From Opitutia bacterium (GTDB lineage Bacteria; Verrucomicrobiota; Verrucomicrobiia; Opitutales; UBA953), in contig CANCLQ010000025.1 of the NCBI GenBank assembly GCA_947378845.1, positions 1 to 19,943 on the forward strand: a DNA stretch of 19,943 nucleotides. Reading direction: 5' to 3'. Under the pieces are notes generated by a model, which was not told where the DNA came from, searched no databases, and was given only the letters and a program-made list of their open reading frames with translations. The position numbers and the translations under genes are program-made. Shown in pieces: positions 8,255 to 15,822 of the stretch (position 1 is the stretch's first letter; each line of letters begins with the position of its first letter).

Positions 8255-10183
8255 TTATTTGTAGGAGCGAGTGGTGAATTGGACGTCCTCGTAAACGAGG
8301 GGTTCGGTGTGTCGTGCAGGCAACTGTCCATCGCCCTGCCAAGCCCAGACCGCCACGTGGGCAAATTGATCGTCGTTACGCTTCGCTTCGCCGCCATCTT
8401 GATATTCCGTGCGGAAGTGTCCGCCGCACGATTCATCGCGATGCAACGCATCGAGGCACATCATGATTCCGAAATCGAGGAAGTCGGCCACGCGACCCGC
8501 ACGCTCCAACTCGGGCGCCAATTGGTCGCCGGAACCGACGACGCGAATATTCTTCCAGAAATCTGCGCGTAGTGCTTGGAGGTCGCGGATAGCGCCTTCG
8601 AGCCCCGCCTTGTCGCGTGCCATGCCACACTGCTCCCAAACGATTTTCCCGAGGGCCTTGTGGTAACTGCGTGCCGAACGATTACCCTTATTATTCAAGA
8701 ACCACTGGGTGCGGTCTTGGACTTCTTTCACAGCAGCTTTAAATTCAGGTGCATCAACAGAAGGACGACCCGTTAAGCCGACGCCTGCCAAATAATCGGT
8801 CACCGTGTAAGGTAGTACGAAATAACCATCAGCCAAACCTTGCATCAACGCTGAGGCGCCGAGGCGGTTTGCGCCGTGATCGGAGAAATTCGCTTCACCG
8901 CCGACGAACAAGCCAGGGATGTTGGATTGTAGATTATAATCCACCCAAAGTCCGCCCATCGTGTAGTGCACGGCAGGGAAAATACGCATCGGCTGACGGT
9001 ATGCATTCTCCCCTGTGATATTTTCGTACATATCAAAGAGGTTGCCGTAACGCTCGCGAATCGCGGGCTCACCTAAGCGTTTAATCGCCGCGGAGAAATC
9101 GAGGTACACACCCAAACGCTTGCCGTCGACTACTTGGCCAACGCCACGACCTTCGTCGCAAACTTCTTTCGCTGCACGCGAAGCAATATCGCGCGGGGCG
9201 AGATTGCCGTAGCTCGGGTATTTGCGCTCGAGGAAATAATCGCGGCGCTCTTCAGGAATTTCAGAAGCAGGCTTCGTGCAATCCGCTTTATCTTTCGGCA
9301 CCCAAACACGTCCGTCGTTACGCAACGACTCGGACATCAGAGTGAGCTTCGATTGATCTTCGCCATGCACCGGAATACAGGTTGGGTGAATCTGCGTGTA
9401 GCAAGGATTAGCAAAGCCTGCACCTCGACGGTGTGCGCGATAAGTAGCCGTCACATTGCAGCCCTGTGCATTCGTCGAGAGATAGAAAACATTTCCATAA
9501 CCACCGGTGCAAAGAACGACAACGTCGGAGGCCCATGCATTGATTTCACCTGTGACTAAATCGCGCGTGACAATGCCCTTGGCTTGGCCACCCACTAAAA
9601 CGAGGTCCAGCATTTCGTGACGCGTGTACATCTTCACTGTGCCTGCACCGATTTGACGCGAGAGTGCGGAGTATGCACCGAGCAACAATTGCTGACCGGT
9701 CTGACCACGTGCATAAAATGTGCGAGAAACCTGAGCGCCACCAAATGAGCGATTAGCTAATAAACCTCCGTATTCACGGGCAAATGGCACGCCTTGCGCT
9801 ACGCACTGATCGATAATGGAAGTCGACACTTGAGCTAAGCGATAAACGTTCGCTTCGCGGGCACGATAGTCGCCACCCTTAATCGTATCGAGGAACAAGC
9901 GGCGTACGCTGTCGCCATCATTCTGATAATTCTTCGCAGCGTTGATACCGCCTTGAGCAGCAATTGAGTGCGCACGACGTGGGCTGTCTTGGTAACAGAA
10001 ACAAGAAACTTCATAACCCATCTCCGCAAACGATGCGGCGGCAGCGGAACCCGCTAAGCCTGATCCAACCACGATGATGTGGTACTTGCGGCGATTCGCC
10101 GGATTCACCAAGCGCAGCTTTGCCTTATGGTTATTCCACTTGTCCGCGACTGGACCGGCAGGAATTTTGGATTCAAGTTTCAT
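8255..10183 (-). CDS. sdhA: Succinate dehydrogenase/fumarate reductase flavoprotein subunit
   Basis: SdhA interconverts succinate and fumarate with covalently bound FAD, on the cytoplasmic face of the membrane as part of complex II. The 642-residue protein has the dinucleotide-binding motif VVGSGLAGSAAAA (G40, G42, G45) and the FAD-attachment region RRAHSIAAQGGINA, with H72 as the likely covalent histidine. Other conserved stretches are HPTCIP, the capping-domain region ending HYTMGGLWVDY, and GEANFSDHGANRLGASALMQ near the substrate and FAD site. Length and motifs fit the class paired with a single-subunit cytochrome b anchor. The ATG at 10183 lies 5 nt after the sdhC stop, and sdhB follows 4 nt after its own stop, so the three are one transcript. 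Nothing looks truncated or altered. Confidence 0.97.
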   Translation of the reverse strand: MKLESKIPAGPVADKWNNHKAKLRLVNPANRRKYHIIVVGSGLAGSAAAASFAEMGYEVSCFCYQDSPRRAHSIAAQGGINAAKNYQNDGDSVRRLFLDTIKGGDYRAREANVYRLAQVSTSIIDQCVAQGVPFAREYGGLLANRSFGGAQVSRTFYARGQTGQQLLLGAYSALSRQIGAGTVKMYTRHEMLDLVLVGGQAKGIVTRDLVTGEINAWASDVVVLCTGGYGNVFYLSTNAQGCNVTATYRAHRRGAGFANPCYTQIHPTCIPVHGEDQSKLTLMSESLRNDGRVWVPKDKADCTKPASEIPEERRDYFLERKYPSYGNLAPRDIASRAAKEVCDEGRGVGQVVDGKRLGVYLDFSAAIKRLGEPAIRERYGNLFDMYENITGENAYRQPMRIFPAVHYTMGGLWVDYNLQSNIPGLFVGGEANFSDHGANRLGASALMQGLADGYFVLPYTVTDYLAGVGLTGRPSVDAPEFKAAVKEVQDRTQWFLNNKGNRSARSYHKALGKIVWEQCGMARDKAGLEGAIRDLQALRADFWKNIRVVGSGDQLAPELERAGRVADFLDFGIMMCLDALHRDESCGGHFRTEYQDGGEAKRNDDQFAHVAVWAWQGDGQLPARHTEPLVYEDVQFTTRSYK

Positions 10184-10188
10184 GGGGC

Positions 10189-10851
10189 TTACTTAATGCA
10201 GCCGAGGAGAACGGCTAAAGGGATGGAGATAAAACCAAGGGCAATCAGCCAACCGTAGGCTGTGGCAATAAAGTCTAAGCGCCCGCGCCAACGCTCATTA
10301 CGCAGGCCCAGGGTTTGGAAAACGCTGCTAATACCGTGGCTCAAGTGCAGGCAGAGCAGAATCATACTAATAATATAAAAACCAGCGACCGCGGGTTGGG
10401 AAAATCCGGCAACCACCATGGCGTAAACATTTTCGCCGAACTCCTGTCCGCCGAGAGCAACCGTGCGGAAGGTGTAATGCAGAAGGTGGAAAACTAAGAA
10501 GCTGAGAATCACTACGCCCGAGTAAGGCATGGTGCGCGATGAAAGGGTCGCGCGACGAGTGGCATCGACCGCGGGTCCACCTGCGCGTGCAGCTCGGTTT
10601 TCCAAAGTTAATAATACTCCCGTCCAAATGTGTGCGATGGTGGAAAGAATGAGCACAGAGCGCGCACCCCACAGCAAGCCGGGGTGAGCGTGGAGCCATT
10701 CGGCGTAAGCATTGATCGCATCCTTGCCCTTAAACATCAGCAAATTGCCCGTCATGTGGCCCAGCACAAATCCAGCGAGCACTAGACCCGAAAGGGCCAT
10801 GACGATTTTTTTGCCAATCGAGGCGGGCTGACAACAAGAGCAGGCGGACAT
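10189..10851 (-). CDS. sdhC: Succinate dehydrogenase cytochrome b558-type membrane anchor
   Basis: This anchor holds the SdhAB head on the inner membrane and carries electrons to quinone. The 220-residue product has five hydrophobic segments and a histidine pattern of the di-heme b558 family: H32 (VLGHMTGN), H74 (STIAHIW), H122/H125 (FHLLHYTF) and H169/H172 (LHLSHG). The 42-residue spacing of the first pair equals that of the Bacillus subtilis ligands. Two hemes and menaquinone as acceptor are therefore likely (inference). I chose the ATG at 10851; a TTG 14 codons upstream is possible but less family-like. The N-terminus MSACSCCQP has three cysteines close together, which is unusual for this family as far as I know. 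It is first in the operon, divergent from pyrG across about 290 bp. Confidence 0.94.
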   Translation of the reverse strand: MSACSCCQPASIGKKIVMALSGLVLAGFVLGHMTGNLLMFKGKDAINAYAEWLHAHPGLLWGARSVLILSTIAHIWTGVLLTLENRAARAGGPAVDATRRATLSSRTMPYSGVVILSFLVFHLLHYTFRTVALGGQEFGENVYAMVVAGFSQPAVAGFYIISMILLCLHLSHGISSVFQTLGLRNERWRGRLDFIATAYGWLIALGFISIPLAVLLGCIK

Positions 10852-10958
10852 GGTAATGGGGAGGAGGTGTACTTGCAGGGACGCGAAGTGCAAATCCCAT
10901 CAAATACAGCACGGGGCCGATGCCCACCCCGTAGAAGATAATTCAATAGGTTATTAGC

Positions 10959-11012
10959 AAAAAGCCCCCGGGCCGTGAAAATCGCTCATAAGGAGATGGG
11001 CTTTAAATGCCC
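10959..11012 (+). promoter_or_regulatory. pyrG leader with strong RBS, in-frame upstream ATG and alternative stems
   Basis: AAGGAG at 10990-10995 is followed 11 nt later by an ATG at 11007, which opens a frame running without a stop into pyrG (45 extra codons). This is one of the few good Shine-Dalgarno sequences in the window. AAAGCCC (10961-10967) can pair with GGGCTTT (10998-11004), whose 3' arm lies between the RBS and the ATG. GGGC (10998-11001) can instead pair with GCCC (11009-11012) across the ATG. The two folds exclude each other. No promoter could be assigned confidently upstream. Confidence 0.4.
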
Positions 11013-11069
11013 GAACCCGGCGAAAAACCGCTTGCCTCCACCTTCCGAGCCAATGACATACGAAAGTCC

Positions 11070-11115
11070 AGACCGGCCTACCGTCATGCGGACCAGCCGG
11101 TCTTATCTTTTTTAT
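11070..11115 (+). terminator. Terminator-like hairpin (possible attenuator) in the pyrG leader
   Basis: AGACCGGC (11070-11077) pairs perfectly with GCCGGTCT (11096-11103). Inside the loop CCG (11081-11083) can pair with CGG (11089-11091). The stem is followed at once by TATCTTTTTTAT (11104-11115), 9 T in 12. This is the form of a rho-independent terminator reading rightwards. The upstream gene sdhC is transcribed the other way, so the only transcript it could stop is one that starts in the leader and would enter pyrG. It lies 26 nt before the canonical pyrG start and inside the in-frame leader that opens at 11007. Confidence 0.6.
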
Positions 11116-11141
11116 ACAAAACCACCACCACGCCCAAACCC

Positions 11142-12743
11142 ATGAAGTATATTTTTGTCACCGGCGGCGTCATCTCCTCTTTGGGCAAAGGCCTCACCGC
11201 TGCTGCGCTCGGTGCGTTACTTGAATGCCGCGGACTAAAAGTGCGTATTCAAAAATTTGATCCGTACCTGAATGTGGATCCAGGCACCATGAGCCCGTAC
11301 CAACACGGCGAAGTTTACGTGCTGAACGATGGTGCTGAAACCGATCTCGATCTGGGTCACTACGAGCGCTTCACTTCAGGTGAACTTTCGCGACTCAACA
11401 GCCTCACCTCTGGACAAGTTTACGAAACCGTCATCCAAAAAGAACGTCGCGGCGATTACCTTGGTAAAACCGTCCAAGTGATTCCGCACATCACCAATGA
11501 AATCAAGGACCGCATCCTTAAAGGCGGCGAAGGCGTTGATATTTTAATTACTGAAATCGGCGGCACGACGGGAGACATCGAAGGACTGCCCTTCCTCGAG
11601 GCACTCCGCCAATTCCAGCATGATGCCGGCCGTGAAAACGTCGCCTTCCTACACTGCACCTTGGTTCCATTTATCAAAGCTGCGGGAGAATTAAAAACCA
11701 AGCCCTCTCAACAATCCGTCGCGAAGTTGCGCGAGATTGGTATTCAGCCGGACATTCTTGTCTGTCGCACAGATCGTCCCATCGGCGAAGACAACCGCCA
11801 AAAACTTTCGCTCTACTGTAACGTCGGCATCGATGCGGTTATCGAGTGTCGCGACGTCGAAAATTCCATTTACGAACTTCCATTGCAGCTCGCTGAACAG
11901 CGCATTGATGAAATCGTCGTGAAGCGCTTAGGTATTCAATGTAAGCCTATCGATATCGCTCCTTGGCGCGAAATCGTGCGTCGCATTCAACAACCAAAAC
12001 ATCACGTTCGCATCGGCGTAGTGGGCAAATACATCGAGCTCCAAGATGCTTACAAGTCAGTTTACGAATCCATTGTGCATGGTGGCATCGCCAATGAAGC
12101 CCACGTCGAAATCGTACGTATCGACGCCGAAGACCTAGAAACCAAAGGCACTGCTTCGCTTGCAGGACTTGATGGAATTTTAGTTCCAGGTGGCTTCGGC
12201 AACCGCGGCATCGAAGGAAAAATCCTCGCCGTACAATTCGCCCGCGAAAATAAAATTCCTTTTTACGGACTGTGCCTCGGTATGCAGGTAACTGTCATTG
12301 AGTTCGCCCGTCACGTTTTAGGACTTAAACAAGCACACTCTACCGAGTTCGCGCCGCAATCACCCGATCCAGTGATCCACTTAATGGAATCGCAAAAAGG
12401 CGTATTCACTAAAGGCGGCACCATGCGACTCGGGAAATTTGATTGCCAACTCACTGCAGGAAGTCGCTCTCGCGCCGCCTACGGCAAAGATCTCATTCAG
12501 GAGCGTCACCGCCACCGCTTTGAGTATAATGATGCTTACCGCACACGTCTCGAAGCTGCGGGCTTAATTGTTGGCGGCACCAATCCTCAGTCTAGCCTTG
12601 TTGAAATTGTCGAAGTAAAGGATCACCCCTTCATGGTGGGCGTTCAGTATCACCCAGAATTTAAATCCAAGCCAAGTCAGGCTCACCCGCTCTTTGCTGC
12701 CTTCGTTAAAGCCGCAATCGAGCAATCGAAGAAGTCCTGTTAA
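11142..12743 (+). CDS. pyrG: CTP synthase (glutamine-hydrolysing)
   Basis: PyrG aminates UTP to CTP using ATP and glutamine, the last step of de novo CTP synthesis. From the ATG at 11142 the product is 533 residues, the usual length, and starts with the family signature MKYIFVTGGVISSLGKG containing the P-loop. The synthetase domain continues with KFDPYLNVDPGTMSPYQHGE and EIGGTTGDIE. The C-terminal class I glutamine amidotransferase has nucleophile C378 in GLCLGMQ and the H504-E506 pair in QYHPEF. The frame is open upstream to an ATG at 11007 with a good RBS. That start would add 45 residues with no counterpart in the family, so I keep 11142, but the upstream start may be translated. The LptF/LptG-family gene follows in the same direction after about 60 nt. 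Confidence 0.97.
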   Translation: MKYIFVTGGVISSLGKGLTAAALGALLECRGLKVRIQKFDPYLNVDPGTMSPYQHGEVYVLNDGAETDLDLGHYERFTSGELSRLNSLTSGQVYETVIQKERRGDYLGKTVQVIPHITNEIKDRILKGGEGVDILITEIGGTTGDIEGLPFLEALRQFQHDAGRENVAFLHCTLVPFIKAAGELKTKPSQQSVAKLREIGIQPDILVCRTDRPIGEDNRQKLSLYCNVGIDAVIECRDVENSIYELPLQLAEQRIDEIVVKRLGIQCKPIDIAPWREIVRRIQQPKHHVRIGVVGKYIELQDAYKSVYESIVHGGIANEAHVEIVRIDAEDLETKGTASLAGLDGILVPGGFGNRGIEGKILAVQFARENKIPFYGLCLGMQVTVIEFARHVLGLKQAHSTEFAPQSPDPVIHLMESQKGVFTKGGTMRLGKFDCQLTAGSRSRAAYGKDLIQERHRHRFEYNDAYRTRLEAAGLIVGGTNPQSSLVEIVEVKDHPFMVGVQYHPEFKSKPSQAHPLFAAFVKAAIEQSKKSC

Positions 12744-12749
12744 AGGTCA

Positions 12750-12784
12750 GACGGGCAAACCTTTGTCCTTGGACAAAGTTCGTC
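12750..12784. other. Inverted repeat between pyrG and the LptF/G-family gene
   Basis: CTTTGTCC (12761-12768) and GGACAAAG (12771-12778) form a perfect 8-bp inverted repeat with only 2 nt between them. Outer GACG (12750-12753) and CGTC (12781-12784) can add a second short stem. No T-run follows, so it is not a standard intrinsic terminator. It may be a processing site, a protein-binding palindrome or a weak terminator. It lies 6-40 nt after the pyrG stop. Confidence 0.4.
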
Positions 12785-12803
12785 CCTCGGTTTGGATTAC
12801 CTC

Positions 12804-13952
12804 GTGCGCATTCTTGACCGCCACGTCTTAAAAGAAACTGCTATCGCCAGCGGAGCAGCGACGGGTGCGTTTGTTTTTGTGATGGTAGCCGGCAACGTCC
12901 TGCAGCAAGTCGCCGAAGCACTGGCTTCGGGTCGCGTCAACGCCGCGCAAGGACTTGAGCTCATCGTCCTTCTCTTCCCTGGCGTAATTCCCTACGCATT
13001 ACCTATGGGCGTGCTCACCGGCGTGCTCATCGCATTTGGTCGAATGAGTTCGCAGCACGAAATCACCGCAATGAAAGCAGGCGGATTGAGCATGATGCGC
13101 ATCGCCCGCCCCGCCCTCATTCTCGCGCTGAGCCTTGCTGCTATGGCCGCATGGTTAAATCTCGAAATCGCACCTCGTGCCAACACTGAGTATCGCCGCT
13201 TATTAGTAGGCTCAGCAAAAGAGAATCCGACGTCGTTAATCACCACCGGTGAACTCAATCGACAGTTCAAAGGTCTCGTTATTCGCGCAGGCTCACGCGA
13301 TGGAGATGTATTAAAAGATTTTTGGCTCTGGCGCGTTGATGATCGCGGTAAACTCATCCAGTCCGTGCAAGCGACCGAAGCCCGCCTTGATCGTGTAGAT
13401 AAACCAGACGGCGAAGTCTTTCTTCGCGTCACACTTAAGAATGCGAAGATGGAGAGTCGCGCCAGCGGTGAAGTCGACAGTTTCTCGAAGCCCGCTTCTT
13501 TCGCTTCTGCGGGAAACACCACAATGGAATTTCCGGCCACGAATATTTTTAGCTCAAGCGGAACCTACGAAAAGAAACTACGCTGGCTAACAACAAGTGA
13601 ACTTTTTTCTGCCATGGGATCAGGCTGGCACTTAAGTCCAAATGCCACGCTTGCCGAAATTGAACAAAGCAAAATGGAGGCGCGGAAACAATTCATGGCG
13701 CACCTCGCCTCGGCCTTCTCCATCTTCTCGCTCGCCCTTCTTGCTGTACCGCTCGCCATGCGTGTGGGTCGCTCCGAAACTTTTGTGAATGCCGCCCTCG
13801 CACTGGGCATATCGCTGAGCTACTACATTCTTAGTTCGGCCGCAGCATGGGTGAAGCAGCCCGCATTCCGACCCGACATTCTGGTATGGGTTCCTAATGT
13901 AATCGTTATTGGAATCGCCTTAAGACTCATCGGCCGCATCGAGCGACACTGA
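12804..13952 (+). CDS. LptF/LptG-family lipopolysaccharide export permease (YjgP/YjgQ)
   Basis: LptF and LptG form the membrane part of the LptB2FG transporter that extracts lipopolysaccharide from the inner membrane. The 382-residue frame from the GTG at 12804 starts MRILDRHVLKE, typical of the family. A TTG at 12792 would add four residues. It has three N-terminal membrane segments (about 12-32, 50-75, 95-115), with PYALPMGVLTGVLIAFGRMS and HEITAMKAGGLS between them. A polar, strand-rich periplasmic domain follows (about 130-290), then three C-terminal membrane segments. The stretch around GRMSSQHEITAMKAGG resembles LptF more than LptG, but I cannot separate them safely. No second LptF/G gene lies beside it, whereas many Gram-negatives have a tandem pair. 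Its stop is 3 nt from the convergent ctaG stop. Confidence 0.88.
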   Translation: MRILDRHVLKETAIASGAATGAFVFVMVAGNVLQQVAEALASGRVNAAQGLELIVLLFPGVIPYALPMGVLTGVLIAFGRMSSQHEITAMKAGGLSMMRIARPALILALSLAAMAAWLNLEIAPRANTEYRRLLVGSAKENPTSLITTGELNRQFKGLVIRAGSRDGDVLKDFWLWRVDDRGKLIQSVQATEARLDRVDKPDGEVFLRVTLKNAKMESRASGEVDSFSKPASFASAGNTTMEFPATNIFSSSGTYEKKLRWLTTSELFSAMGSGWHLSPNATLAEIEQSKMEARKQFMAHLASAFSIFSLALLAVPLAMRVGRSETFVNAALALGISLSYYILSSAAAWVKQPAFRPDILVWVPNVIVIGIALRLIGRIERH

Positions 13953-13955
13953 TTC

Positions 13956-14756
13956 TTAGCGCTCTTTCCGATACCACGCAAAGAAGGCCCAGCCCATATT
14001 GGTGAGGGCAAACACTTCATTGAAGGCCTTCATCACAACGGCGCCCATAATCATATCTTGGCTCGCACTCAGCCAGCATATCCGAGGTGCCAACAAGTAG
14101 GTTTCATAGATTGGTTGCTCGGCAAAAATGAGCGCTGCCCACAAAGGTAAGTCTGCGACCATTAGGGCGAATGAGTAAATCATTGCCGCCCCAAAACCGA
14201 TTCGCGGCAAAACGCGCGATGGGGAAATCAGCGGCCACACCATCAATACGCCCGGTAAAAAAATGAACCAGTGCTCAACGATGTGAACGGTGCGATTGCG
14301 CAACGCGAGATCGTAAAGCTCCGGGAAATGCCAAACCGAGAACGCAAAATTAAAAAGCAAACCAGCGAACAATGGATGCACTAAAAACTTTAAGAGCTTC
14401 GTGAGCCGAGGCCGGGCCTCAAGCCAGGGGTCTACCAACTCCACTGGCAATCCCGCTACCAACAACGGAGCCGAAACATAAATCAGCAGCATGTGCTGAG
14501 TCATGTGCGCCGTGAACAGGAAGCTTTCCCCGACTTGATCAAGGGGCGAGCCGACCGCGAGGTAGCCCACTAAAACACCCAAGTGAAATTTTACCGCTGC
14601 ACCCACAGGATAAGCAGTGACCGTTGGCATGTAACGCTGGCGATACGGACCACAGATCATCGCATGCGCCCACGAAGCACCCACAACCAGCAGAAGCAAG
14701 AGGGGCTCAGTGTGCCAGTGAAGAGGGATGTTCATCCAAAATTTTGCGGAGCCCAT
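13956..14756 (-). CDS. ctaG: caa3-type cytochrome c oxidase assembly protein CtaG
   Basis: The caa3-CtaG family is a multi-spanning membrane protein needed to assemble the oxidase, probably by delivering copper to CuB. It is unrelated in sequence to the Cox11-type CtaG. The 266-residue product begins with a conserved-looking HWHTEPLLLLLVVG segment (H13, H15) and has about seven hydrophobic segments. It carries the family hallmark AHMTQHMLLIYVSAPLL near the third, and a VWHFPELYDLAL loop. Histidines and methionines are frequent, as expected for a copper handler. The ATG at 14756 and another at 14735 (MNIPLHWH) are both plausible starts, and the second looks more typical. It is last in the cox operon, 23 nt after the small subunit IV gene, and nearly touches the convergent LptF/G gene. 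Confidence 0.9.
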   Translation of the reverse strand: MGSAKFWMNIPLHWHTEPLLLLLVVGASWAHAMICGPYRQRYMPTVTAYPVGAAVKFHLGVLVGYLAVGSPLDQVGESFLFTAHMTQHMLLIYVSAPLLVAGLPVELVDPWLEARPRLTKLLKFLVHPLFAGLLFNFAFSVWHFPELYDLALRNRTVHIVEHWFIFLPGVLMVWPLISPSRVLPRIGFGAAMIYSFALMVADLPLWAALIFAEQPIYETYLLAPRICWLSASQDMIMGAVVMKAFNEVFALTNMGWAFFAWYRKER

Positions 14757-14779
14757 CCCGCTTCATTGGGCACGAAGAC

Positions 14780-15112
14780 TTAGCTAAACCACTTTGTGTC
14801 GACACGCTCGACTGCAAAGAGAGCGAGTACGGCGGTGAAGGTCGCAAACGCCAGAGCGAGACCTGTCACAAACAACCAGAACAAGAGTCGGTGGTCATAA
14901 ATCAAGTGCATGAACCACATGATAACGGCAAAGAACTTAATGGCCGAAAGCAGACAAAGGACCGTCAAGATGACAGCCATCGGAACGGGCAAGAAGATCA
15001 ACACAATCTCCACGCCAGTGATTGCGGCCAACCAAAGGGCAAGCGTGATGAAGTGGTGATAGCGGCGTACTTCTTCTTGTAAGAAATCTTTGCTGAGAGC
15101 GGCGTCGGACAT
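14780..15112 (-). CDS. ctaF: Cytochrome c oxidase subunit IV, prokaryotic type
   Basis: This small subunit of bacterial heme-copper oxidases stabilises the complex and has no catalytic residues. The 110-residue product has a short charged N-terminus (MSDAALSKDFLQEEVRRYHH) and three membrane segments at about 21-42, 48-70 and 76-98. The second ends in the typical KFFAVIMWFMHLIYDHR, matching the usual FMHL motif of the COX4-prokaryotic family. Position between coxC and ctaG supports the call, since this is the normal order coxB-coxA-coxC-cox4. The ATG at 15112 follows the coxC stop by 18 nt of AT-rich sequence with no Shine-Dalgarno. The sequence is weakly conserved across the family, so context carries part of the weight. 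Confidence 0.88.
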   Translation of the reverse strand: MSDAALSKDFLQEEVRRYHHFITLALWLAAITGVEIVLIFLPVPMAVILTVLCLLSAIKFFAVIMWFMHLIYDHRLLFWLFVTGLALAFATFTAVLALFAVERVDTKWFS

Positions 15113-15130
15113 AGTGAAAGGAATTTTAAA

Positions 15131-15796
15131 TTATTTAGTGAGCGGCAAGCCAGTGCCCCAGAAACCACTAGGCCCCAGGTATTCAACAAGGTAGACAGCC
15201 GTGAAGATGATAATCCAAACGATATCTACGAAGTGCCAATAAAGACCGGCTACTTCAACATCGAGAGCACCTACGTGTCCGCCAAGCTTTCCGGTGAAGC
15301 TATAGAAGTATAAAAGGATCAACCAAAGAATACCGATGGCCACGTGCGTTCCGTGTGTTCCAGTTAAGACGTAGAAGGTCGATCCGAAGACGCTATTTTG
15401 AATGGTCAGACCTTGGTGGAAGAAGTGCGTGAACTCAAAAACTTGGCAGCCCAAGAAGATTAAGCCGAAGAAGATCACGCCGAGCACATTGCGACGGAAT
15501 GATTTGATCTGCCCTTTGTGCATCGCCGAAACCGCGAGCGCCATCAGGAACGACGACATCAAGAGGATGAACGTCGAGAATGAGGTGAGCTCGATATTGA
15601 AGAGGTTTTGGATGAAGCGCTGGTGGCCTTCTGCGTCGGTGAATCCCGTTGGATAAAGTTTACGATACAGGAGGTGAGTCGAAATCAGCGTACCGAAAAA
15701 CATACAGTCAGACGCCAAGAAGAGCCACATGATGAGCTTCTTGTGCTCGATTCCCGTCGAGGTCGGAGCGTGGGCTGGTTCTGAAACTTGAGACAT
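15131..15796 (-). CDS. coxC: Cytochrome c oxidase subunit III
   Basis: Subunit III packs against subunit I and keeps the D-pathway supplied with protons. It binds no metal. The 221-residue protein is the short five-helix form, lacking the first two helices of the seven-helix mitochondrial type. Segments run from KLIMWLFLASDCMFFG to the last at VDIVWIIIFTAVYLVEYL. Conserved family features are EFTHFFHQGL, the THGTHVAIG motif and GLYWHFVDIVWI near the end. The ATG at 15796 follows the coxA stop by 26 nt, almost wholly A and T. The short form is usual in caa3 oxidases, where the missing helices can be supplied by an extended subunit I; here coxA indeed carries two extra C-terminal helices. Confidence 0.96.
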   Translation of the reverse strand: MSQVSEPAHAPTSTGIEHKKLIMWLFLASDCMFFGTLISTHLLYRKLYPTGFTDAEGHQRFIQNLFNIELTSFSTFILLMSSFLMALAVSAMHKGQIKSFRRNVLGVIFFGLIFLGCQVFEFTHFFHQGLTIQNSVFGSTFYVLTGTHGTHVAIGILWLILLYFYSFTGKLGGHVGALDVEVAGLYWHFVDIVWIIIFTAVYLVEYLGPSGFWGTGLPLTK

Positions 15797-15822
15797 ATGC
15801 GTTTTAAATTTTAATTATAAAA

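Noticed and set aside
9134..9559. Plus-strand open frame of 141 codons inside sdhA
   Set aside because: It is antisense to a fully conserved stretch of sdhA, and its translation is rich in Arg, Ala and Ile with no recognisable domain. A shadow of codon bias.
10861..10871. Strong Shine-Dalgarno-like GAGGAGGTGT on the plus strand in the sdhC-pyrG gap
   Set aside because: No start codon opening a meaningful frame follows at the right distance; it is in the sdhC leader on the other strand.
12992..13540. Minus-strand open frame of 182 codons inside the LptF/G-family gene
   Set aside because: Antisense to the membrane and periplasmic domain of a well-supported gene; the Ser/Arg-rich translation shows no domain.
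14624..15082. Plus-strand open frame of 152 codons across ctaG and the subunit IV gene
   Set aside because: It spans the junction of two good minus-strand genes and its translation is a low-complexity run of charged residues.
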